From Gymnorhina tibicen (Eukaryota > Chordata > Aves > Passeriformes > Artamidae): 64,000 nt of DNA. The stretch is from contig VXAZ01018984.1 in the NCBI GenBank assembly GCA_013399875.1, positions 2,734,935 through 2,798,934 of the forward strand, in the 5' to 3' direction. The number at the start of each line of letters is the position of its first letter. The stretch's first letter is position 1. This document shows positions 13,597-25,388 of the stretch, piece after piece. The position numbers and the translations under genes are program-made. The notes under the pieces were generated by a model. It was not told the origin of the DNA, did not search any database, and saw only the letters and a list, made by a program, of their open reading frames with translations.

Positions 13597-14505
13597 GCCT
13601 GCAAGAGGCTGTGCTTGCTCTGGTATTCATCAGTCCTTTTATTAATGTTGCGGATGATGGAGCAGAAAGGATGTTTATTAAATGTCTGGGGCACACCTTG
13701 CAAGGAGGTGCCATGAGCACCCGGGAGGACGGAAGTAGAGTTCAGTCTTACCTTGAGGAGCTGAAGAAACAGTGTGACAAGCAGCAGCCAATGCAGTGAG
13801 ACCAAAGTTCTGTGCCTGGGGAAATGGTGAGTGCCACGAAGAAAGGGGAGGGATGAATGCCCAGGCAGTGCAGCTTAAGGCAGGGATCTGGATTAGTGTT
13901 GGTCAGACACCGTGCGTAGAGCTGGCCTTGCGGAAAGGACAGACATCTGGCCGAGGTGCTGGGAATGTTGTCTGTAAGGCACATGTGGTAATTCTGCTCT
14001 GCAGCTGGAGCCCTGAATTCAATTTTGGGCTCTGTAATCCAAGAACAATGTGGAGGAGACAGAGGTGGTCAGAGGTTTAGAACACATGAGCTGTGCATGA
14101 AGGTTGAAGAATTTTACCAATTTATTAAGTCTGGAGAAGAAAAGAGGCGAGATATGATAATGGCATCCAGATATGTAAAATGACAGTTTTGAGAGGAAAA
14201 TAATAAACCTTGCCCATGTTCATGTGAGCAGAATAAGGAATACCAGGCTTTAATGACATCAGAGGAGATTGAAGCTAAACTCCAAGATTGAAGTAAAACT
14301 TTCTAGCAGTGGGGTGTTTTTGCACTGGCACAATTGTCAGGAGCCTCTGGAGCCCCTGTCACAGGAGGGTTTTAAAAAAAATATAAGCAAGAAAAGCACC
14401 TTTTGGGACTGATGGGTAAGTTTGGTGAGTGGCTGATGTGCCTCTGGGTGATGGAGAGACAAGCTGGCCTCCTGGGGTCCCTTCCAGCTCTAATTCTGGG
14501 ATATA
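13597..14505 (+). repeat. Ancient CR1/L3-class LINE remnant (reverse transcriptase C-terminal half plus 3' end), sense
   Basis: Translation of the + strand around 13,610-13,795 still reads like LINE reverse transcriptase. SPFINVADDGAERMFIK resembles the family segment leading to FADDTKL, but the catalytic FADD box has decayed to CLGH. LQGGAMSTREDGSRVQSYLE and then LKKQCDKQQPMQ match the block after the catalytic site. Further on, IQFWAL corresponds to the conserved QFWAP, and 14,060-14,200 follows the finger/thumb region (GLEHLSYEERL-like, then LEKRRLRGDMI-like). The 3' end at 14,468-14,503 contains GGTCCCTTCCAGCTCTAATT, the typical CR1/L3 tail. Stops and gaps interrupt it, so it is inactive. 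The subfamily is uncertain between L3 and an old CR1 lineage. Confidence 0.75.
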
Positions 14506-17500
14506 AATTCAGTAACAAAGCCGTAGTGGCGATGGAACAGCCTCCTGAAAGAGATTTGATAGATGAGGCATTTGGCTTACAGATACTCAGCACGCTGCGG
14601 TTTAGAATCCACATCTCATTCAAACCTATCTCTAGTTTCATATCCTCTTTTGTCTTTCCTAATATCAGAATCTCCTGCAAACATAAGCATCAGCACTGAG
14701 TCAGATTGTTTCCTGAAGATGAAACTTTTCCAAATACGAGCTCAACATGAAATAGAACAACAGGTTTTAAAATTAGTTTTTTAGCTCTGCAAAAGGAATT
14801 GGAACACATCATTCCTGACATTTCTTTTTAGAGTTACTTTGGGACTCCCCAGTCCTCACCTATCTTACCTTGTACAAATTTGTCTTCTATAACATTTGTC
14901 TGCTTGAGAGTAAATTAAATGCAAAATTCATCAGCTGTTTGGACAGATGGATAGATAGACATAAAGACTGTTGTTTAAAAATAATCTAAGCAAAGCTGAG
15001 GACAAGTTTGGGGTTTTTTCTTCTATAGCATGATTTCAATCTGAGCACAAATTTGGCCTAATTTGTTGCAGGGTGTTTAGTTGAGTTTGGGGCAGTTGTG
15101 GTGCTCACTATAGTAAGAGCAGAAGGCAGATGGGAGAATTATGAGAAGGAGGGGATGGTTTACAGGCAGATGCATGTGCTGGTGATAGGAGAGAGCAAGG
15201 AGAGATGTGAATATCTTAAAAAGAGTGAGTTAAAGTCCTCAAGGAAATGGCAGATTCAGTGCTTATCACTTGGGGAGTCTGTAATAAAAGCTGCAAGAAC
15301 ATTTTCTTTTACAGCAGCATCACAAGCACCTTGGGAAAGGTGGCTCTGGCCAAATGTTTGTAGTTACTTGTATATCCAGTGTTGATTATTTTGTGTTAGT
15401 TCAGTCAGCTCAGGAACTCAACCTGCATTTGGGGCTTTATTTTGCATTCCCCCATTGAGGTTTTTGGTCACCAGCGTCTTCCAAGTACAGATTTTGCTTC
15501 ACCCAGAAAGAGGCAGAAAGCTGAAAAGAAAAATATAATCTAAAATCCAATTTGTCTTTATTTGTATCTGAATGCTGGATGGGGACTACTAGTGTTAGCC
15601 TCTGCAAAATGCCCTAGGTGTGTTTATTACCTTCCTTTTAGGAAAGAAAAGCCCCCATTTCATGTGGACTTGCAAGCAGAAATGGTCACATTGACTAAAA
15701 CCAAAGAAAAAAAGGAAAATTTGTATGCCCCTTAATGGTCCTAATGTGCACAAGTGTTTGAGTGATTTTTTAAAAGGGTTTCTTGGAAGTGTGTCTTCAG
15801 CAGAATTGTAGGAAAGAAATTAAAAGGTAGAAACCTATTGGCATTATGGAAATGAATTAATTTTGGTTTAAAAATAGCTATAGGAGCAAATTATACTTTC
15901 ATAAGTTCATATGAACTCAGTGTTGTAGCACCCAAAATAAGTGTTACAAGCAGTGTAAATGCTTGAGATAGATGTGAGGGCCACCTGCTTGAGAGTGAGT
16001 TAGAAGAAACTTATGTAAGTTTATTATGGCACATCTTACTGTTGTCATGAGGATATTTTCAGGAGGAAATGAAATGAAATATATTATGCAAAGATAAGAG
16101 AGAGCACATTACCAGGTTGCTCTGACAATAGACGCAGGACTTAACTTCAGCTGTTATTTCTAAATAAGAAAAAACAAGTAGTAATGGTGATAGAGCCCTT
16201 TGCTACTGAAAGGCTCAGTGGTTCTTGGCCAACAATGATCAGGTAAAGCTTTTAAAAACACTTTTTGGGACCAGATTTGTTGGTGATTCCTTTGCCTTTC
16301 TTGAAATGTCTCAGCACCCTCAGTGAAAAAAAAAAAAAAGCCATTTTTCCTCTGGGCCATATTGCATTACTTATCTGCAGCCATGAAACTCAGCTGATCT
16401 TCCCTGTGATAACTGGGAACGATGGAGGAGCTCCTGGAGCCCGTGCAGTGAGATAAAGGGACTCCTCCATGACTGGGACTTTTGGGCCAGCAAATTCACA
16501 GCTTGGGGAGGGCCCGATTTTGCATCTGTTGTGAATTTTACATTGTTCTATTCTTTCTTGTTGTGTAAGGGATGCAGTTACCACAAGACAGTCCTGTTTA
16601 TGCTTTATGCTAAAGCAAGACTGGCAATACAAGCAGGGGGATATAGAGGCTGTTGTCCAGCACTGTCCTCAAACTGATGCATAATGTGCATGTTGTAAAA
16701 ATAGTTTTCAAGTAGTGACTGCAACATTATTGCAGCTTTAGGGTTCCTTAAAAATCTGGGACTTCAGCCACCTTGCACAGAATTTACAGCATTTTTTTCT
16801 CTCTTCTTGGTTGTTTCTTAAGTTTTGAGCTTAATGCAGAGAATAAAAGCAAATCCCAGAGCTTTATAATGCAGATGAAGGTTACCACAAGGTATCGCAT
16901 GGTTTGCTCAGAAGTCTTCGTTGTAAAAGTGAAGTGAAAATAGGTGTGAGTTTTGATGCAAAGGTGGAAGGTGGGAGTGGCTTCGTGTTTTAAAGTCAGT
17001 GTTGTCCCAACCTTCTCTTTGCCCTGACTTTCTCACCCTGCTTCTGATTGTCCATTTTTGAGCAATGGGCTTGGTCTTAGCAGTGAAGGGGGCTTCACTT
17101 TTTTTCCCATGTTCTTCTACGGAGTCAACTTTAAAGTTCATCTTTTACCTGTTTTTATTCTTTTCACAAACCCTGACATCTTTATTGTTTCTCAGTGACC
17201 TTTTCAAGTGCTGCTGTCTCTTGTGCACTTGGAATACTTTTGTGCACAATATTAATGTTTCTTTTGGTGGGCTGTGCAAGCACTTTGTTGAAGTATTTCC
17301 AACTTTGATGGTTGCTGTTTTCAGAAAGAGCAGCTTAAGTACTGTGTTACTGATACATAAAATCACTTGAGTTCTACTCTCTTCTATATCAAGGATTTTA
17401 AATTATCATAGCATTACTGCTTTTATGCTTTTTACACTCCATAGTAATGTTAAACATTTGCAAAGCCTTTGAGGGGAAAAAAATAACAGCATTAATTGAT

Positions 17501-20500
17501 AAAGTTTTTTATTTGGAAAGGAGACCTTTTCTGCTTCCTCTGTGCATTTGTTCTGTCATTCAGATTGATCATTTGCAGATTTTTGGGGCTTATGAAACAG
17601 AAAGGACATGACCCCCTCACAAGTGGAACTAGAGTTTTCTATCTTCTTTGTATTTTTGTGGGGAATATGGAAAAATGTTATGCCTAGAAAGCAATTGCTT
17701 ATCTCAGTTAATAGTGGATCAGTCTGCTCACAGTAAAAGATACACCCTGAACCAAGACCAGACAGGATCCCATGATGCAGGGGGTGACAAATGAAGACTG
17801 CAGCACCAGTAAGGATCTCTGATACCTCATCTAAGTTGAGAGGCATATCTTACTCAGGAACTACAGTACCTGGAAGGGTTCCACTGCTTATTTTAACTGA
17901 CTTACTAGAAATAAGATTTCTGGTCCTACAAACAAAACCTTTGTGGAAGCAAGTTGGAAAGGGAGTAAGACATATAGTATCTGGAGCACTGCAATTTCGT
18001 ATAGTCAATATATTTTTGAGCTTGGGAACCTTTCACGGGCTTTTGGCAAACAAGCTTGCAACAGAGCCTTAATTACATATTTCATAAAAGGAGTTCTCAA
18101 TTTTTAAATACAGTGTGCCTGCCAGAGGTGATAGATGAACATGTAAGGGGAAGACTCCAAAGCAATAAAATGCATCTTTGATGATGGGAACACTGCAGAA
18201 AGTAGGAAGACAGTATAATAAGATAGATAAATGCAGACAGAAGAAGGAGAGAAAATTTCTTTGAGCAAATAAATGTTTTTAAAGCAGTGTTTGCATGACT
18301 ACCTGACCTTAATACTTTGTTTCTGAATAAATAATTTCTTGAAGTTTTTGTCTTTTAGACATAACCAAACAGAAATAACCTTACAAATGGAGCAAGCTTT
18401 TGTGACATTCCTGTAGAGCTGCATGCAGTGCATTTACCTCTTGGGTAATTGTGGGGTACTTGACAGACCTGAAAGCAAAAAGCAGCAATTTGCCTCAGGC
18501 TGGAAGCAGCCAAAAGTTACCTGATAACTGTTTAATGTCCCAAGTCTTTTAGAGCAAAGTGAGATGCCTTGCTGTGAGACATCTGCACAGGAGTGTCCAT
18601 CTCTGGCCCTGAGCTCACAGAACCCTGGTTACCTTGTCCAGCACTGTTTCTTAGTCAGTTTATTAATTTTTAGGTTTGGTGGAATTTTTTAGATGCCCTC
18701 TTCCATAGACGCTTCCTTCTGCATCTTGTATTTTTCACATCAGGTTTTATCCCCTGGAGTGGGAGGAGGGATGTACCACATGCTTCCTTTCCTTTTCTTC
18801 TGTATCAGCTGTCCATCTACCTTTTCCCAGGGCACCTCCTGTCCAGAGTTTGGCTGTCTGTCCCTCTTAGCTCTCAGCCTCACCCTGGGTGGCTCTTCTG
18901 TTCTCCAGACCTTCTGGACATCTGACTTTTTTCCTTCATGGCATTCGGCTTGCAAGCAGCATTTATTGAAAATAATCTAACCACCACTCTCTATTTTCAC
19001 AGGATTTCTGTTCATTTCATTTTCAAAATTACTTACCTGGTTTCTCCCTGACCATTTTTGTGGTGTAAAACTGCCTGAATAACCCAAAATATAACTCTGA
19101 CATACACTTCCAGAAGAATGGAGAGAAAATGAATTTTGACCTTCCTTGTTAAGACTTATCAGCACCTCTCACTTCCTTCTCTTTAAGGAATACTTATTGC
19201 AAAGAACAATCTATTTAACTTATATCCATGGGATTCCATCTGACCATAAGGATCTGCCCTTGTGGATTTGGTTGCTCCTGAGGTCTATGGAGTGTGAAGA
19301 TAAAACAGAGAAGCAGGTGTTTAAGTGAGTTACAGGATGTGAGAGCAGACAGTAAACCAGCAAAGGTTATAGACATGAATTTATCTTCTCTGAATGGCAC
19401 TTTAGCACACTTTTTGTTTGTTTTCTTAGGTTTCTCTTTTTCACTTAAATAGTGGTTTCATTCCTTCCATTGTTTGTATAAAGATATAAAGCTGGGCATG
19501 ACACTGGACAGCATATTAAACATATTGTAGCATAAAACACTGTGAAGCAGTAACTGACAAATACATCAAAGTAAAAGAAAATAAGTAATCAAAGTATCCG
19601 ACTCCAAAGCCAGTCCCTGGGAAGTTCTTGTGCCTGACAGCCACCAGCAGTCACAAGGCTGACTGGGTGACTCTAGACAGTCACCTATGTATTCAGGTCA
19701 CGCCTCATCCTCTTCTTCAGTTACAGCTTCCAGCAGATATGGTGTCCTCTCTCCAAGCATATCCTGACAAAAGTCAGGGTAAGGGCTTTTCAGAAGGGGT
19801 GGTTAATACACTCTCTGTATTGATATCACTAGTTGGAGAGGAAGGGGAAAAGACTAATCACTAAATGTGAAAAGTGGAAATACATAGATGTTCAGAACTA
19901 TGCCCAGCACCTCAGGAAAGGGATAAATGGTGATTCTTTCAAGCTGCACTGCCTTGTTTGCCAGAAATGAAATCTGTTTGGAGGGTGAAGAGGAGGCACA
20001 GAACAATGTTTCTGCAGTTGTCCTCACCTCAGAGAAAATACAGATGGTGGCAGTTCCTAACCCCTTCTTGGATGACCAGCTTTACACAGCTGCTTATTAT
20101 GAAGTTGACTTGTGGCTAGAAAGGGAGGGATACCAAGTGATGCAGGAGGGTGGGAAAGGTGTCCATAAAGATGTATTTCACTATATTTTACCTCTACATA
20201 AGATTCTTAGTTCTTAAGAGCTTTATGCAAAATGATTTCAAAATAATTTTATCACTAGCCTGTAATATCCTGAGTCTTAATCCTTCTGTTTCTTTTTAAT
20301 GTTCTACTGGAGAACTTGGAGGCCTTTCATTTTACTGAGCATATTTTGTTTTAAACTCCAAAAATTTCAATTTTGTCATGTATGATTTTCTAACATAGGA
20401 GTTCGGGAATTTGCTGTGGATTATTCATTTAAAGTAGAAGTCTTGTATCAAGTCCCTTTTTTTTTCCCTTTCTTTTTGTTTTCCTCTTCATTTTAGTATA

Positions 20501-22952
20501 GGGGATGTCATGGTGAAAGATGGATTTCTGTGAGATATCTCTCATAACAGTGATTTATTATTTAACATTTAGTTGGTCTCAGTCCATCTTCTTCCTGGCC
20601 AGTGTGTAAGGTGTTCTTTAAGGATAAGAATACTGACTGCCTTGGAACAGGGCTTAGGGATGCATGGAGAACACTGTGCACAGCCCAGTGTTGTGGTCTT
20701 GGAGTCACTGGGCCTGTACTGGCTTCCCAGAAAACACCATTCCCTGGCATTAATTAGAGCCAGAGCCCAAGGATTGAGTGTGGAAGTTGACTCACATGAC
20801 TCTTCAGGTCACTGGTGAGGTCAGGTGCCAGGCATGTTCTGGGAAGATTTCTGAACCACTGTATGAACACAGAGCTCCAGTTTCCAGGATGCAGTCAAAG
20901 CTTGCCCACAGGGTAAGATGGGTGGAAGTAGGTGGTTTTCCTTGGAGCTGAGAAATCTTTCACAAAGTGCTGAGGCTCCTGTTGCAAGAGACCAGCTCTG
21001 GTTTGCCATGAGCAAGCCAAGAGGCTGCTGAATAGAAAAAGCACTTTGCTGCAGAGAGAAGATTCAGTCAAAAGAGAAGAAAGAAGCACTGCAGTTAGGA
21101 GTCCAGAAATACACCTTTAAAGTAAACAGAAGTACTTTCAAAACACCTCAGTGTCCTCTTTTGCGTCAATGAAAAATATGCAGCTGCTTTGCAAGGGACT
21201 GGTTGTCACCAGCTTGAGATAATCAGAAAGCTGCTGTTTTTCCAGCTTCCCATGAGCTGCCCAGGACAATCCTTCATAGAGAGGAGGATACTATATTTCT
21301 TTTTCTTAAGAGATAAAAGAGGGCTGATGACTAATGCTGAAGTGAATTGTTAAGAGACTTATTTACTTAATTGAGCCCGCTTGTTTGGTATGTGTCCCAA
21401 TTAATTCATTTTTGTTGTGACCATATTGAAGCAACCTACACCCTTGTGACCTTCTCTTATAATTATTACTATTTTCCTCATTTGAAGCACTGTTTTGATT
21501 ATGTACTCAAAAAGCTCTGCTGAAACATCTGTAGCACTACCACAGAGCCAGATTTTTCCATTGTTTGGAACTCAAGGATAGCAATAAAAAGAATCCTTCT
21601 TTATTGAAGTTCTTGGAGGTTATGGGTCACTTACGGCCCTTAGGGGATGGGGGGCTGTCTTCCTTTTTAATTTCACAAAATGACTATTTTGAATAGGCAG
21701 ACCTTCTTTTCTAACTAGAAATTCTTTTAAGAAAAACGTGTTGTTGGATGGCAGCACTCAGAGGTGGCTCAGAATTCCTCTGGTGTGAATATTGTACTTA
21801 TTACAGGGTCACAGGAGAACGTAACAGCAGTGGAGAAGGGGCTGGCAAGTATGGCCAGCCCTAAATTTGCTGAGATTGCTATGTGGACTCTCTGCCCCAA
21901 ATGAGGCATTGTTTTTATTATTGCTTAAATTAAATACAGGATTTGACAGCTCTTTGCCTAAACCACAGTGGAGCTGTCTGAAAAGCTCTCTCTGAAGGAG
22001 AGACTCTCTCAGCCATGGCAGTCACATCTGCAGTGGTAGGCGACTGTCAGTGAGAGGCTGCCAATGCAAGGGGGGGTGTTTATTCCTCAGCGCTTCACGG
22101 GATGAAGATTTTGCTGTTTGTGCCAAACTCCACAATGTTAACTTATGTTCACTACAATGTTTTTGAACTCCTGTCCCTGGCTCCTCTCCTCCCATTTACC
22201 TGGAAATCCCAAGCCAAGTGGTTTTCCTCCATCAGGGCATGTTCACATGCACTGGTGGAGCTTGTTCTGGATCCCAGAGGCGGCAGTGGTTTGGGGAAAG
22301 GTGCTCTGCCTGTGGCATCTTTCATTCCAGTGGAACTAGAAGAATTACAGCAAGCTCCCTCACAGCTGGCTGCTGTGTTTGGAGAGCTGCAGAGAACCTT
22401 TGTAGTTCTATGCACCTCTTACAACAGCAGTCCCTTCTCCTCAGGGAACAGTACCCTTGCACAGAGTATTTTTTTTACTCAAGACTTGCTGATGCTCTTT
22501 TTCTTATTGATTTAAGTAGTACGCTGCTTTCCCCAGTCTCTACCTGCTTCTTGCTCCATTCTGTCCAGATCAAAACTGGCCATGCTTTCAACTTCTTGAA
22601 GCATTGTGTACCTTTTTTCCTCTTCCTCATTCCCAGTCCCTTTCTCTCAACTTCCTTAGAAAGTGCCTTCATATCTGTGCTCTAGGCTCTGTGGGGTTTC
22701 TTTTTTTCTGTATTTCTGTATTCTCTGTTCCTGAAACAATTAAAACCACTTATTAAAAGATAATAGCTCACTCTGGGTCACAGTTTCAATGGATGGCCCT
22801 CTAAGCTGCTGGGGATTTTGATGCCAGAGGACTGCAGTGCTGGGTAGAGCTTACCTTGGATGCCAGCCACACACTGGGGTGCTGTGTCCTTTTGTTTTAA
22901 TGTTTGTCTGAGCAGTCTTCTATCTTCAGAGTCAGACTGCTCATGTGTGTGT

Positions 22953-23063
22953 AGATGTGGCACTTTAGAACGTGGCTTTAGCGATGGACCTGACAGTGTT
23001 AGGTTAATGGGTGCACTTGATCTTAGAGGTCTTTTCCAACCTAAACGATTCTATGATTCTATG
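22953..23063 (+). repeat. CR1 LINE 3' tail, sense
   Basis: The block containing GACAGTGTTAGGTTAATGGG, CTTGATCTTAGAGGTCTTTT and CCAACCTAAACGATTCTATG with a partly repeated ATTCTATG end is the classic CR1 3' terminus of birds. Only about 110 bases remain, so the copy is strongly 5'-truncated. It lies about 490 bases upstream of ZNF827 exon B. Confidence 0.9.
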
Positions 23064-23551
23064 GAGCAAAAATTCCTACCTCAGTAGGAAAGAAAGTATC
23101 TGGAAATCTTTCTTCAGCCATGAATAATAATCCAGTGTTAGACAGACCACCATCTCAGACCTGGTCTCAGGCTTCTTTATGCACCAAACAAAGGTGGGTG
23201 ACTGAAAAAGCCAAAGAAGTGGTTGTTCCACAAAACCATAATTAGAGGTTAATGCTTGTGCTGCTCACTCTTGACTTTCTCTCTGTACATAACCCGGTTT
23301 AACCCTTTGGCTGTGCCTATGTCCAGAACACTTTGGCTCAGTGTTCTGCTTTAGCGTGTGTATGAAAGATGCTGCATGAAAGATTCGTTTCCTTTCCAGC
23401 ACTGGGAGTTTCCTTTTTAAATGAACTCATGTGCCAGATCACACAGCGTGCAGCTGAAGTGCTGCATTTTATATGACGCCTACAGGGCTCTACTGAATGA
23501 AATCTGCATGTCTTCAGAGTTCTTAAGATGACTTTGTGTTTTTTGGCATAG

Positions 23552-23689
23552 AAACGGAAAAGCTGGGGCTGGAGGTGGGAAATGGATTGCCATCTTGGAA
23601 ATTTAACGACCAGCTGTTTCCCTGTGATGTGTGTGGAAAAGTGTTTGGTCGCCAGCAGACTCTGTCCCGGCACCTCTCACTGCACACAG
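23552..23689 (+). CDS. ZNF827: ZNF827 coding exon B (zinc finger 1 of the C-terminal cluster)
   Basis: The exon is 138 bases, phase 1 to phase 1. Acceptor TTTTTTGGCATAG, donor CACACAG|GTAAGG. It encodes TEKLGLEVGNGLPSWKFNDQ and then a complete C2H2 finger: C59-x2-C62-x12-H75-x3-H79, counting from the first full residue of exon A. The helix region reads GRQQTLSRHLSLH. It matches human ZNF827 almost residue for residue apart from the LGLEV segment. Because the length is a multiple of three and both ends share a phase, skipping would remove one finger without a frameshift. The finger-to-finger linker TEERKYK is completed by the next exon. Confidence 0.95.
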
Positions 23690-25216
23690 GTAAGGCAGGG
23701 CTTGCGGGGTGGTTGTCAGAAGGCTCGGGAATTCCGTGGGGTTTGTTTCAGGGAGGAGCAAGACGGTAAGGACAGGAGTGTGTGAGCCATCCCCGGCTCG
23801 CCTGGAGCAGAGCCAAGCGCAGGAACAGGACACAATGTCAGAGCGGCGTTAGGGAGGTAACATTTTATTTCTTTACAGCCTACCTGAAATTCCTCCTTAC
23901 AAATTCAAGTTTGTCCACGTTCCAGCACACCAGACTGTAGACACCAACTGGTAACCAAACTTGATAATGGAGTTCTGAAGAGAAGGCACAGCCTTTTGTT
24001 GGACAGATCTGGGGTTTTTTTGGACAAAAACATCATTCACCTGATGAACTTTTTAAATGTCACTGAAAAACAAAAGATTTGGTTTGGCCTTGGTGTTTCA
24101 GATGTGTGAAACTGAAAGGATTGAATAACTCATTCATCTTTGCTCTCATCATACAGTTCTGAGAGGGGTTGTTCTACAACACACCAACTTTCTTAAAGCG
24201 AATCAGCTTCAAATCAGCTGAGACAAACAGAGTTTTTATACGGAAGATGCACTCTGTCAGCCTGCTGAGGTGCACTGCACAAAGTAACACTCGGAAGCAA
24301 GAATTTCCCATGTAGTGCTGAGAAATCCTGTTGGTATAATGCCGGTGTATGCTGAGCCATCCAGCAGAGCCATCCCGAAAAGGCTCAGATGCTCCATGGT
24401 CTAGTGGGGTTTCCTTAGTCCTAAGCTGCTTTATGGAATGCCTTTCCCCTCACGCTTGTAGCATTATATTTCAATTTTAGAGCAGCAGGTCCTCAAAGGA
24501 AAAGGTTATAAAAGCTGATGTAATGTTTGGTTATTTTAATGAACCTTTCCCAAAATGCAGCCTGGCATACACACAAAAACTGTGCTGCCAGGATCTAGAA
24601 ATGTTTAATTTAAAATAAAAAAGAGGAATATTTAAAATTGTGAAGCATCAGAAACTCACAATGAATTAGTTTATTTTTTTAAACTGTTCTTTGAATGAGC
24701 TTTTTCATTAGTTTATTTTTGGAACTGGACTAATGACATACAGTGTTCCCCTTCCTTCTGCCCTCAGATTTTAATGCAAAATCATCAAATATCAGCTCTC
24801 TGCAAGTGATCACATGGGCAACCTCCACAATAACTAAGCCCAAAAATCAAATAGAAGATGCTGGGTAAAGGAAGTAGTTGTAGACTATTGACCTGTTTCT
24901 CCACTGGCTTTGCTGCAGCTCCCAGAACAGCAGTCGCCCCAGTTTTCCAGTTTATAAAGTTTTATATTATCTGAGTACAAGTGGTAGAGCAAATTAAAAA
25001 AGCTTGCCCTAAACTACCTTCAAATTAGTTGGTGTTTTTTTCTGAGTAATTGCTGTGAACTCCTATAAACTTCTAAAATGATCAGCTTCCCAGCTACCTC
25101 ATCCTGAAAGCTGCTTGGAGAAACCCAGAGGAATGCACGCCTGGTTACTGGCAGCTTTCAAAGCAGCTGGCTTCAGACTGAAGTATACACTCACATCTCT
25201 CTGCTCCTTTTCTCAG
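23690..25216 (+). other. ZNF827: ZNF827 intron between exons B and C
   Basis: This intron is about 1.5 kb. I see no element or exon that I can name. It is AT-rich in its middle and ends in the tandem acceptor CTCAGAAG described under the next exon. Confidence 0.85.
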
Positions 25217-25388
25217 AAGAGAGAAAATACAAATGCCACTTGTGCCCCTATGCTGCTAAGTGCCGTGCTAACCTGAACCAGCACCTGACTGTGCACTCTG
25301 TGAAGCTGGTGAGCACCGACACCGAGGACATCGTCAGCGCCGTCACGGCCGAGGGCAGCGATGGAAAGAAGCACCCTTATTACTACAG
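25217..25388 (+). CDS. ZNF827: ZNF827 coding exon C (zinc finger 2 and acidic linker)
   Basis: The exon is 172 bases, phase 1 to phase 2. Acceptor TTTTCTCAG, donor TACAG|GTGAGC. It supplies ERKYK and then a C2H2 finger, C87-x2-C90-x12-H103-x3-H107 (CHLCPYAAKCRANLNQHLTVH region). A conserved linker follows, LVSTDTEDIVSAV, then SDGKKHPYYY. The linker from finger 1 is TEERKYK, the standard seven residues but without the canonical TGEKP sequence. The 3' part and the first bases of the next intron are locally GC-rich with several CpGs. The acceptor sits in a CAGAAG context, so use of the second AG would drop one Glu. Confidence 0.95.

Larger units (their letters stand above)
4311..23551 (+). other. 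ZNF827: ZNF827 large intron, 19.2 kb
   Basis: This intron lies between exons A and B and has no exon that I recognise. Annotated separately are (TG)n tracts at 7281-7314 and 11399-11416, an antisense CR1 3' end at 10409-10820, an ancient LINE reverse-transcriptase remnant at about 13597-14505 and a CR1 3' tail at 22953-23063. There is an A14 run at 16326-16339. Open frames elsewhere (for example 22218-22685 +, 155 codons) have no recognisable domain. The remaining sequence is AT-rich unique DNA in which I see nothing specific. Confidence 0.85.

Noticed and set aside
13122..13805. 227-codon open frame on the - strand in the large ZNF827 intron
   Set aside because: It has no recognisable domain, is partly the antisense shadow of a LINE reverse-transcriptase remnant, and shows no promoter or splice context.
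22102..22685. Overlapping + strand frames of 137 and 155 codons upstream of exon B
   Set aside because: Two different frames are open over the same DNA, neither resembles a known protein or ZNF827, and the phase of exon B is already satisfied by exon A.
24380..24420. Sequence resembling part of a tRNA (CATGGTCTAGTGGGG)
   Set aside because: No matching acceptor stem, anticodon arm or B-box (GGTTCGAATCC type) is present, so it is not a tRNA gene.
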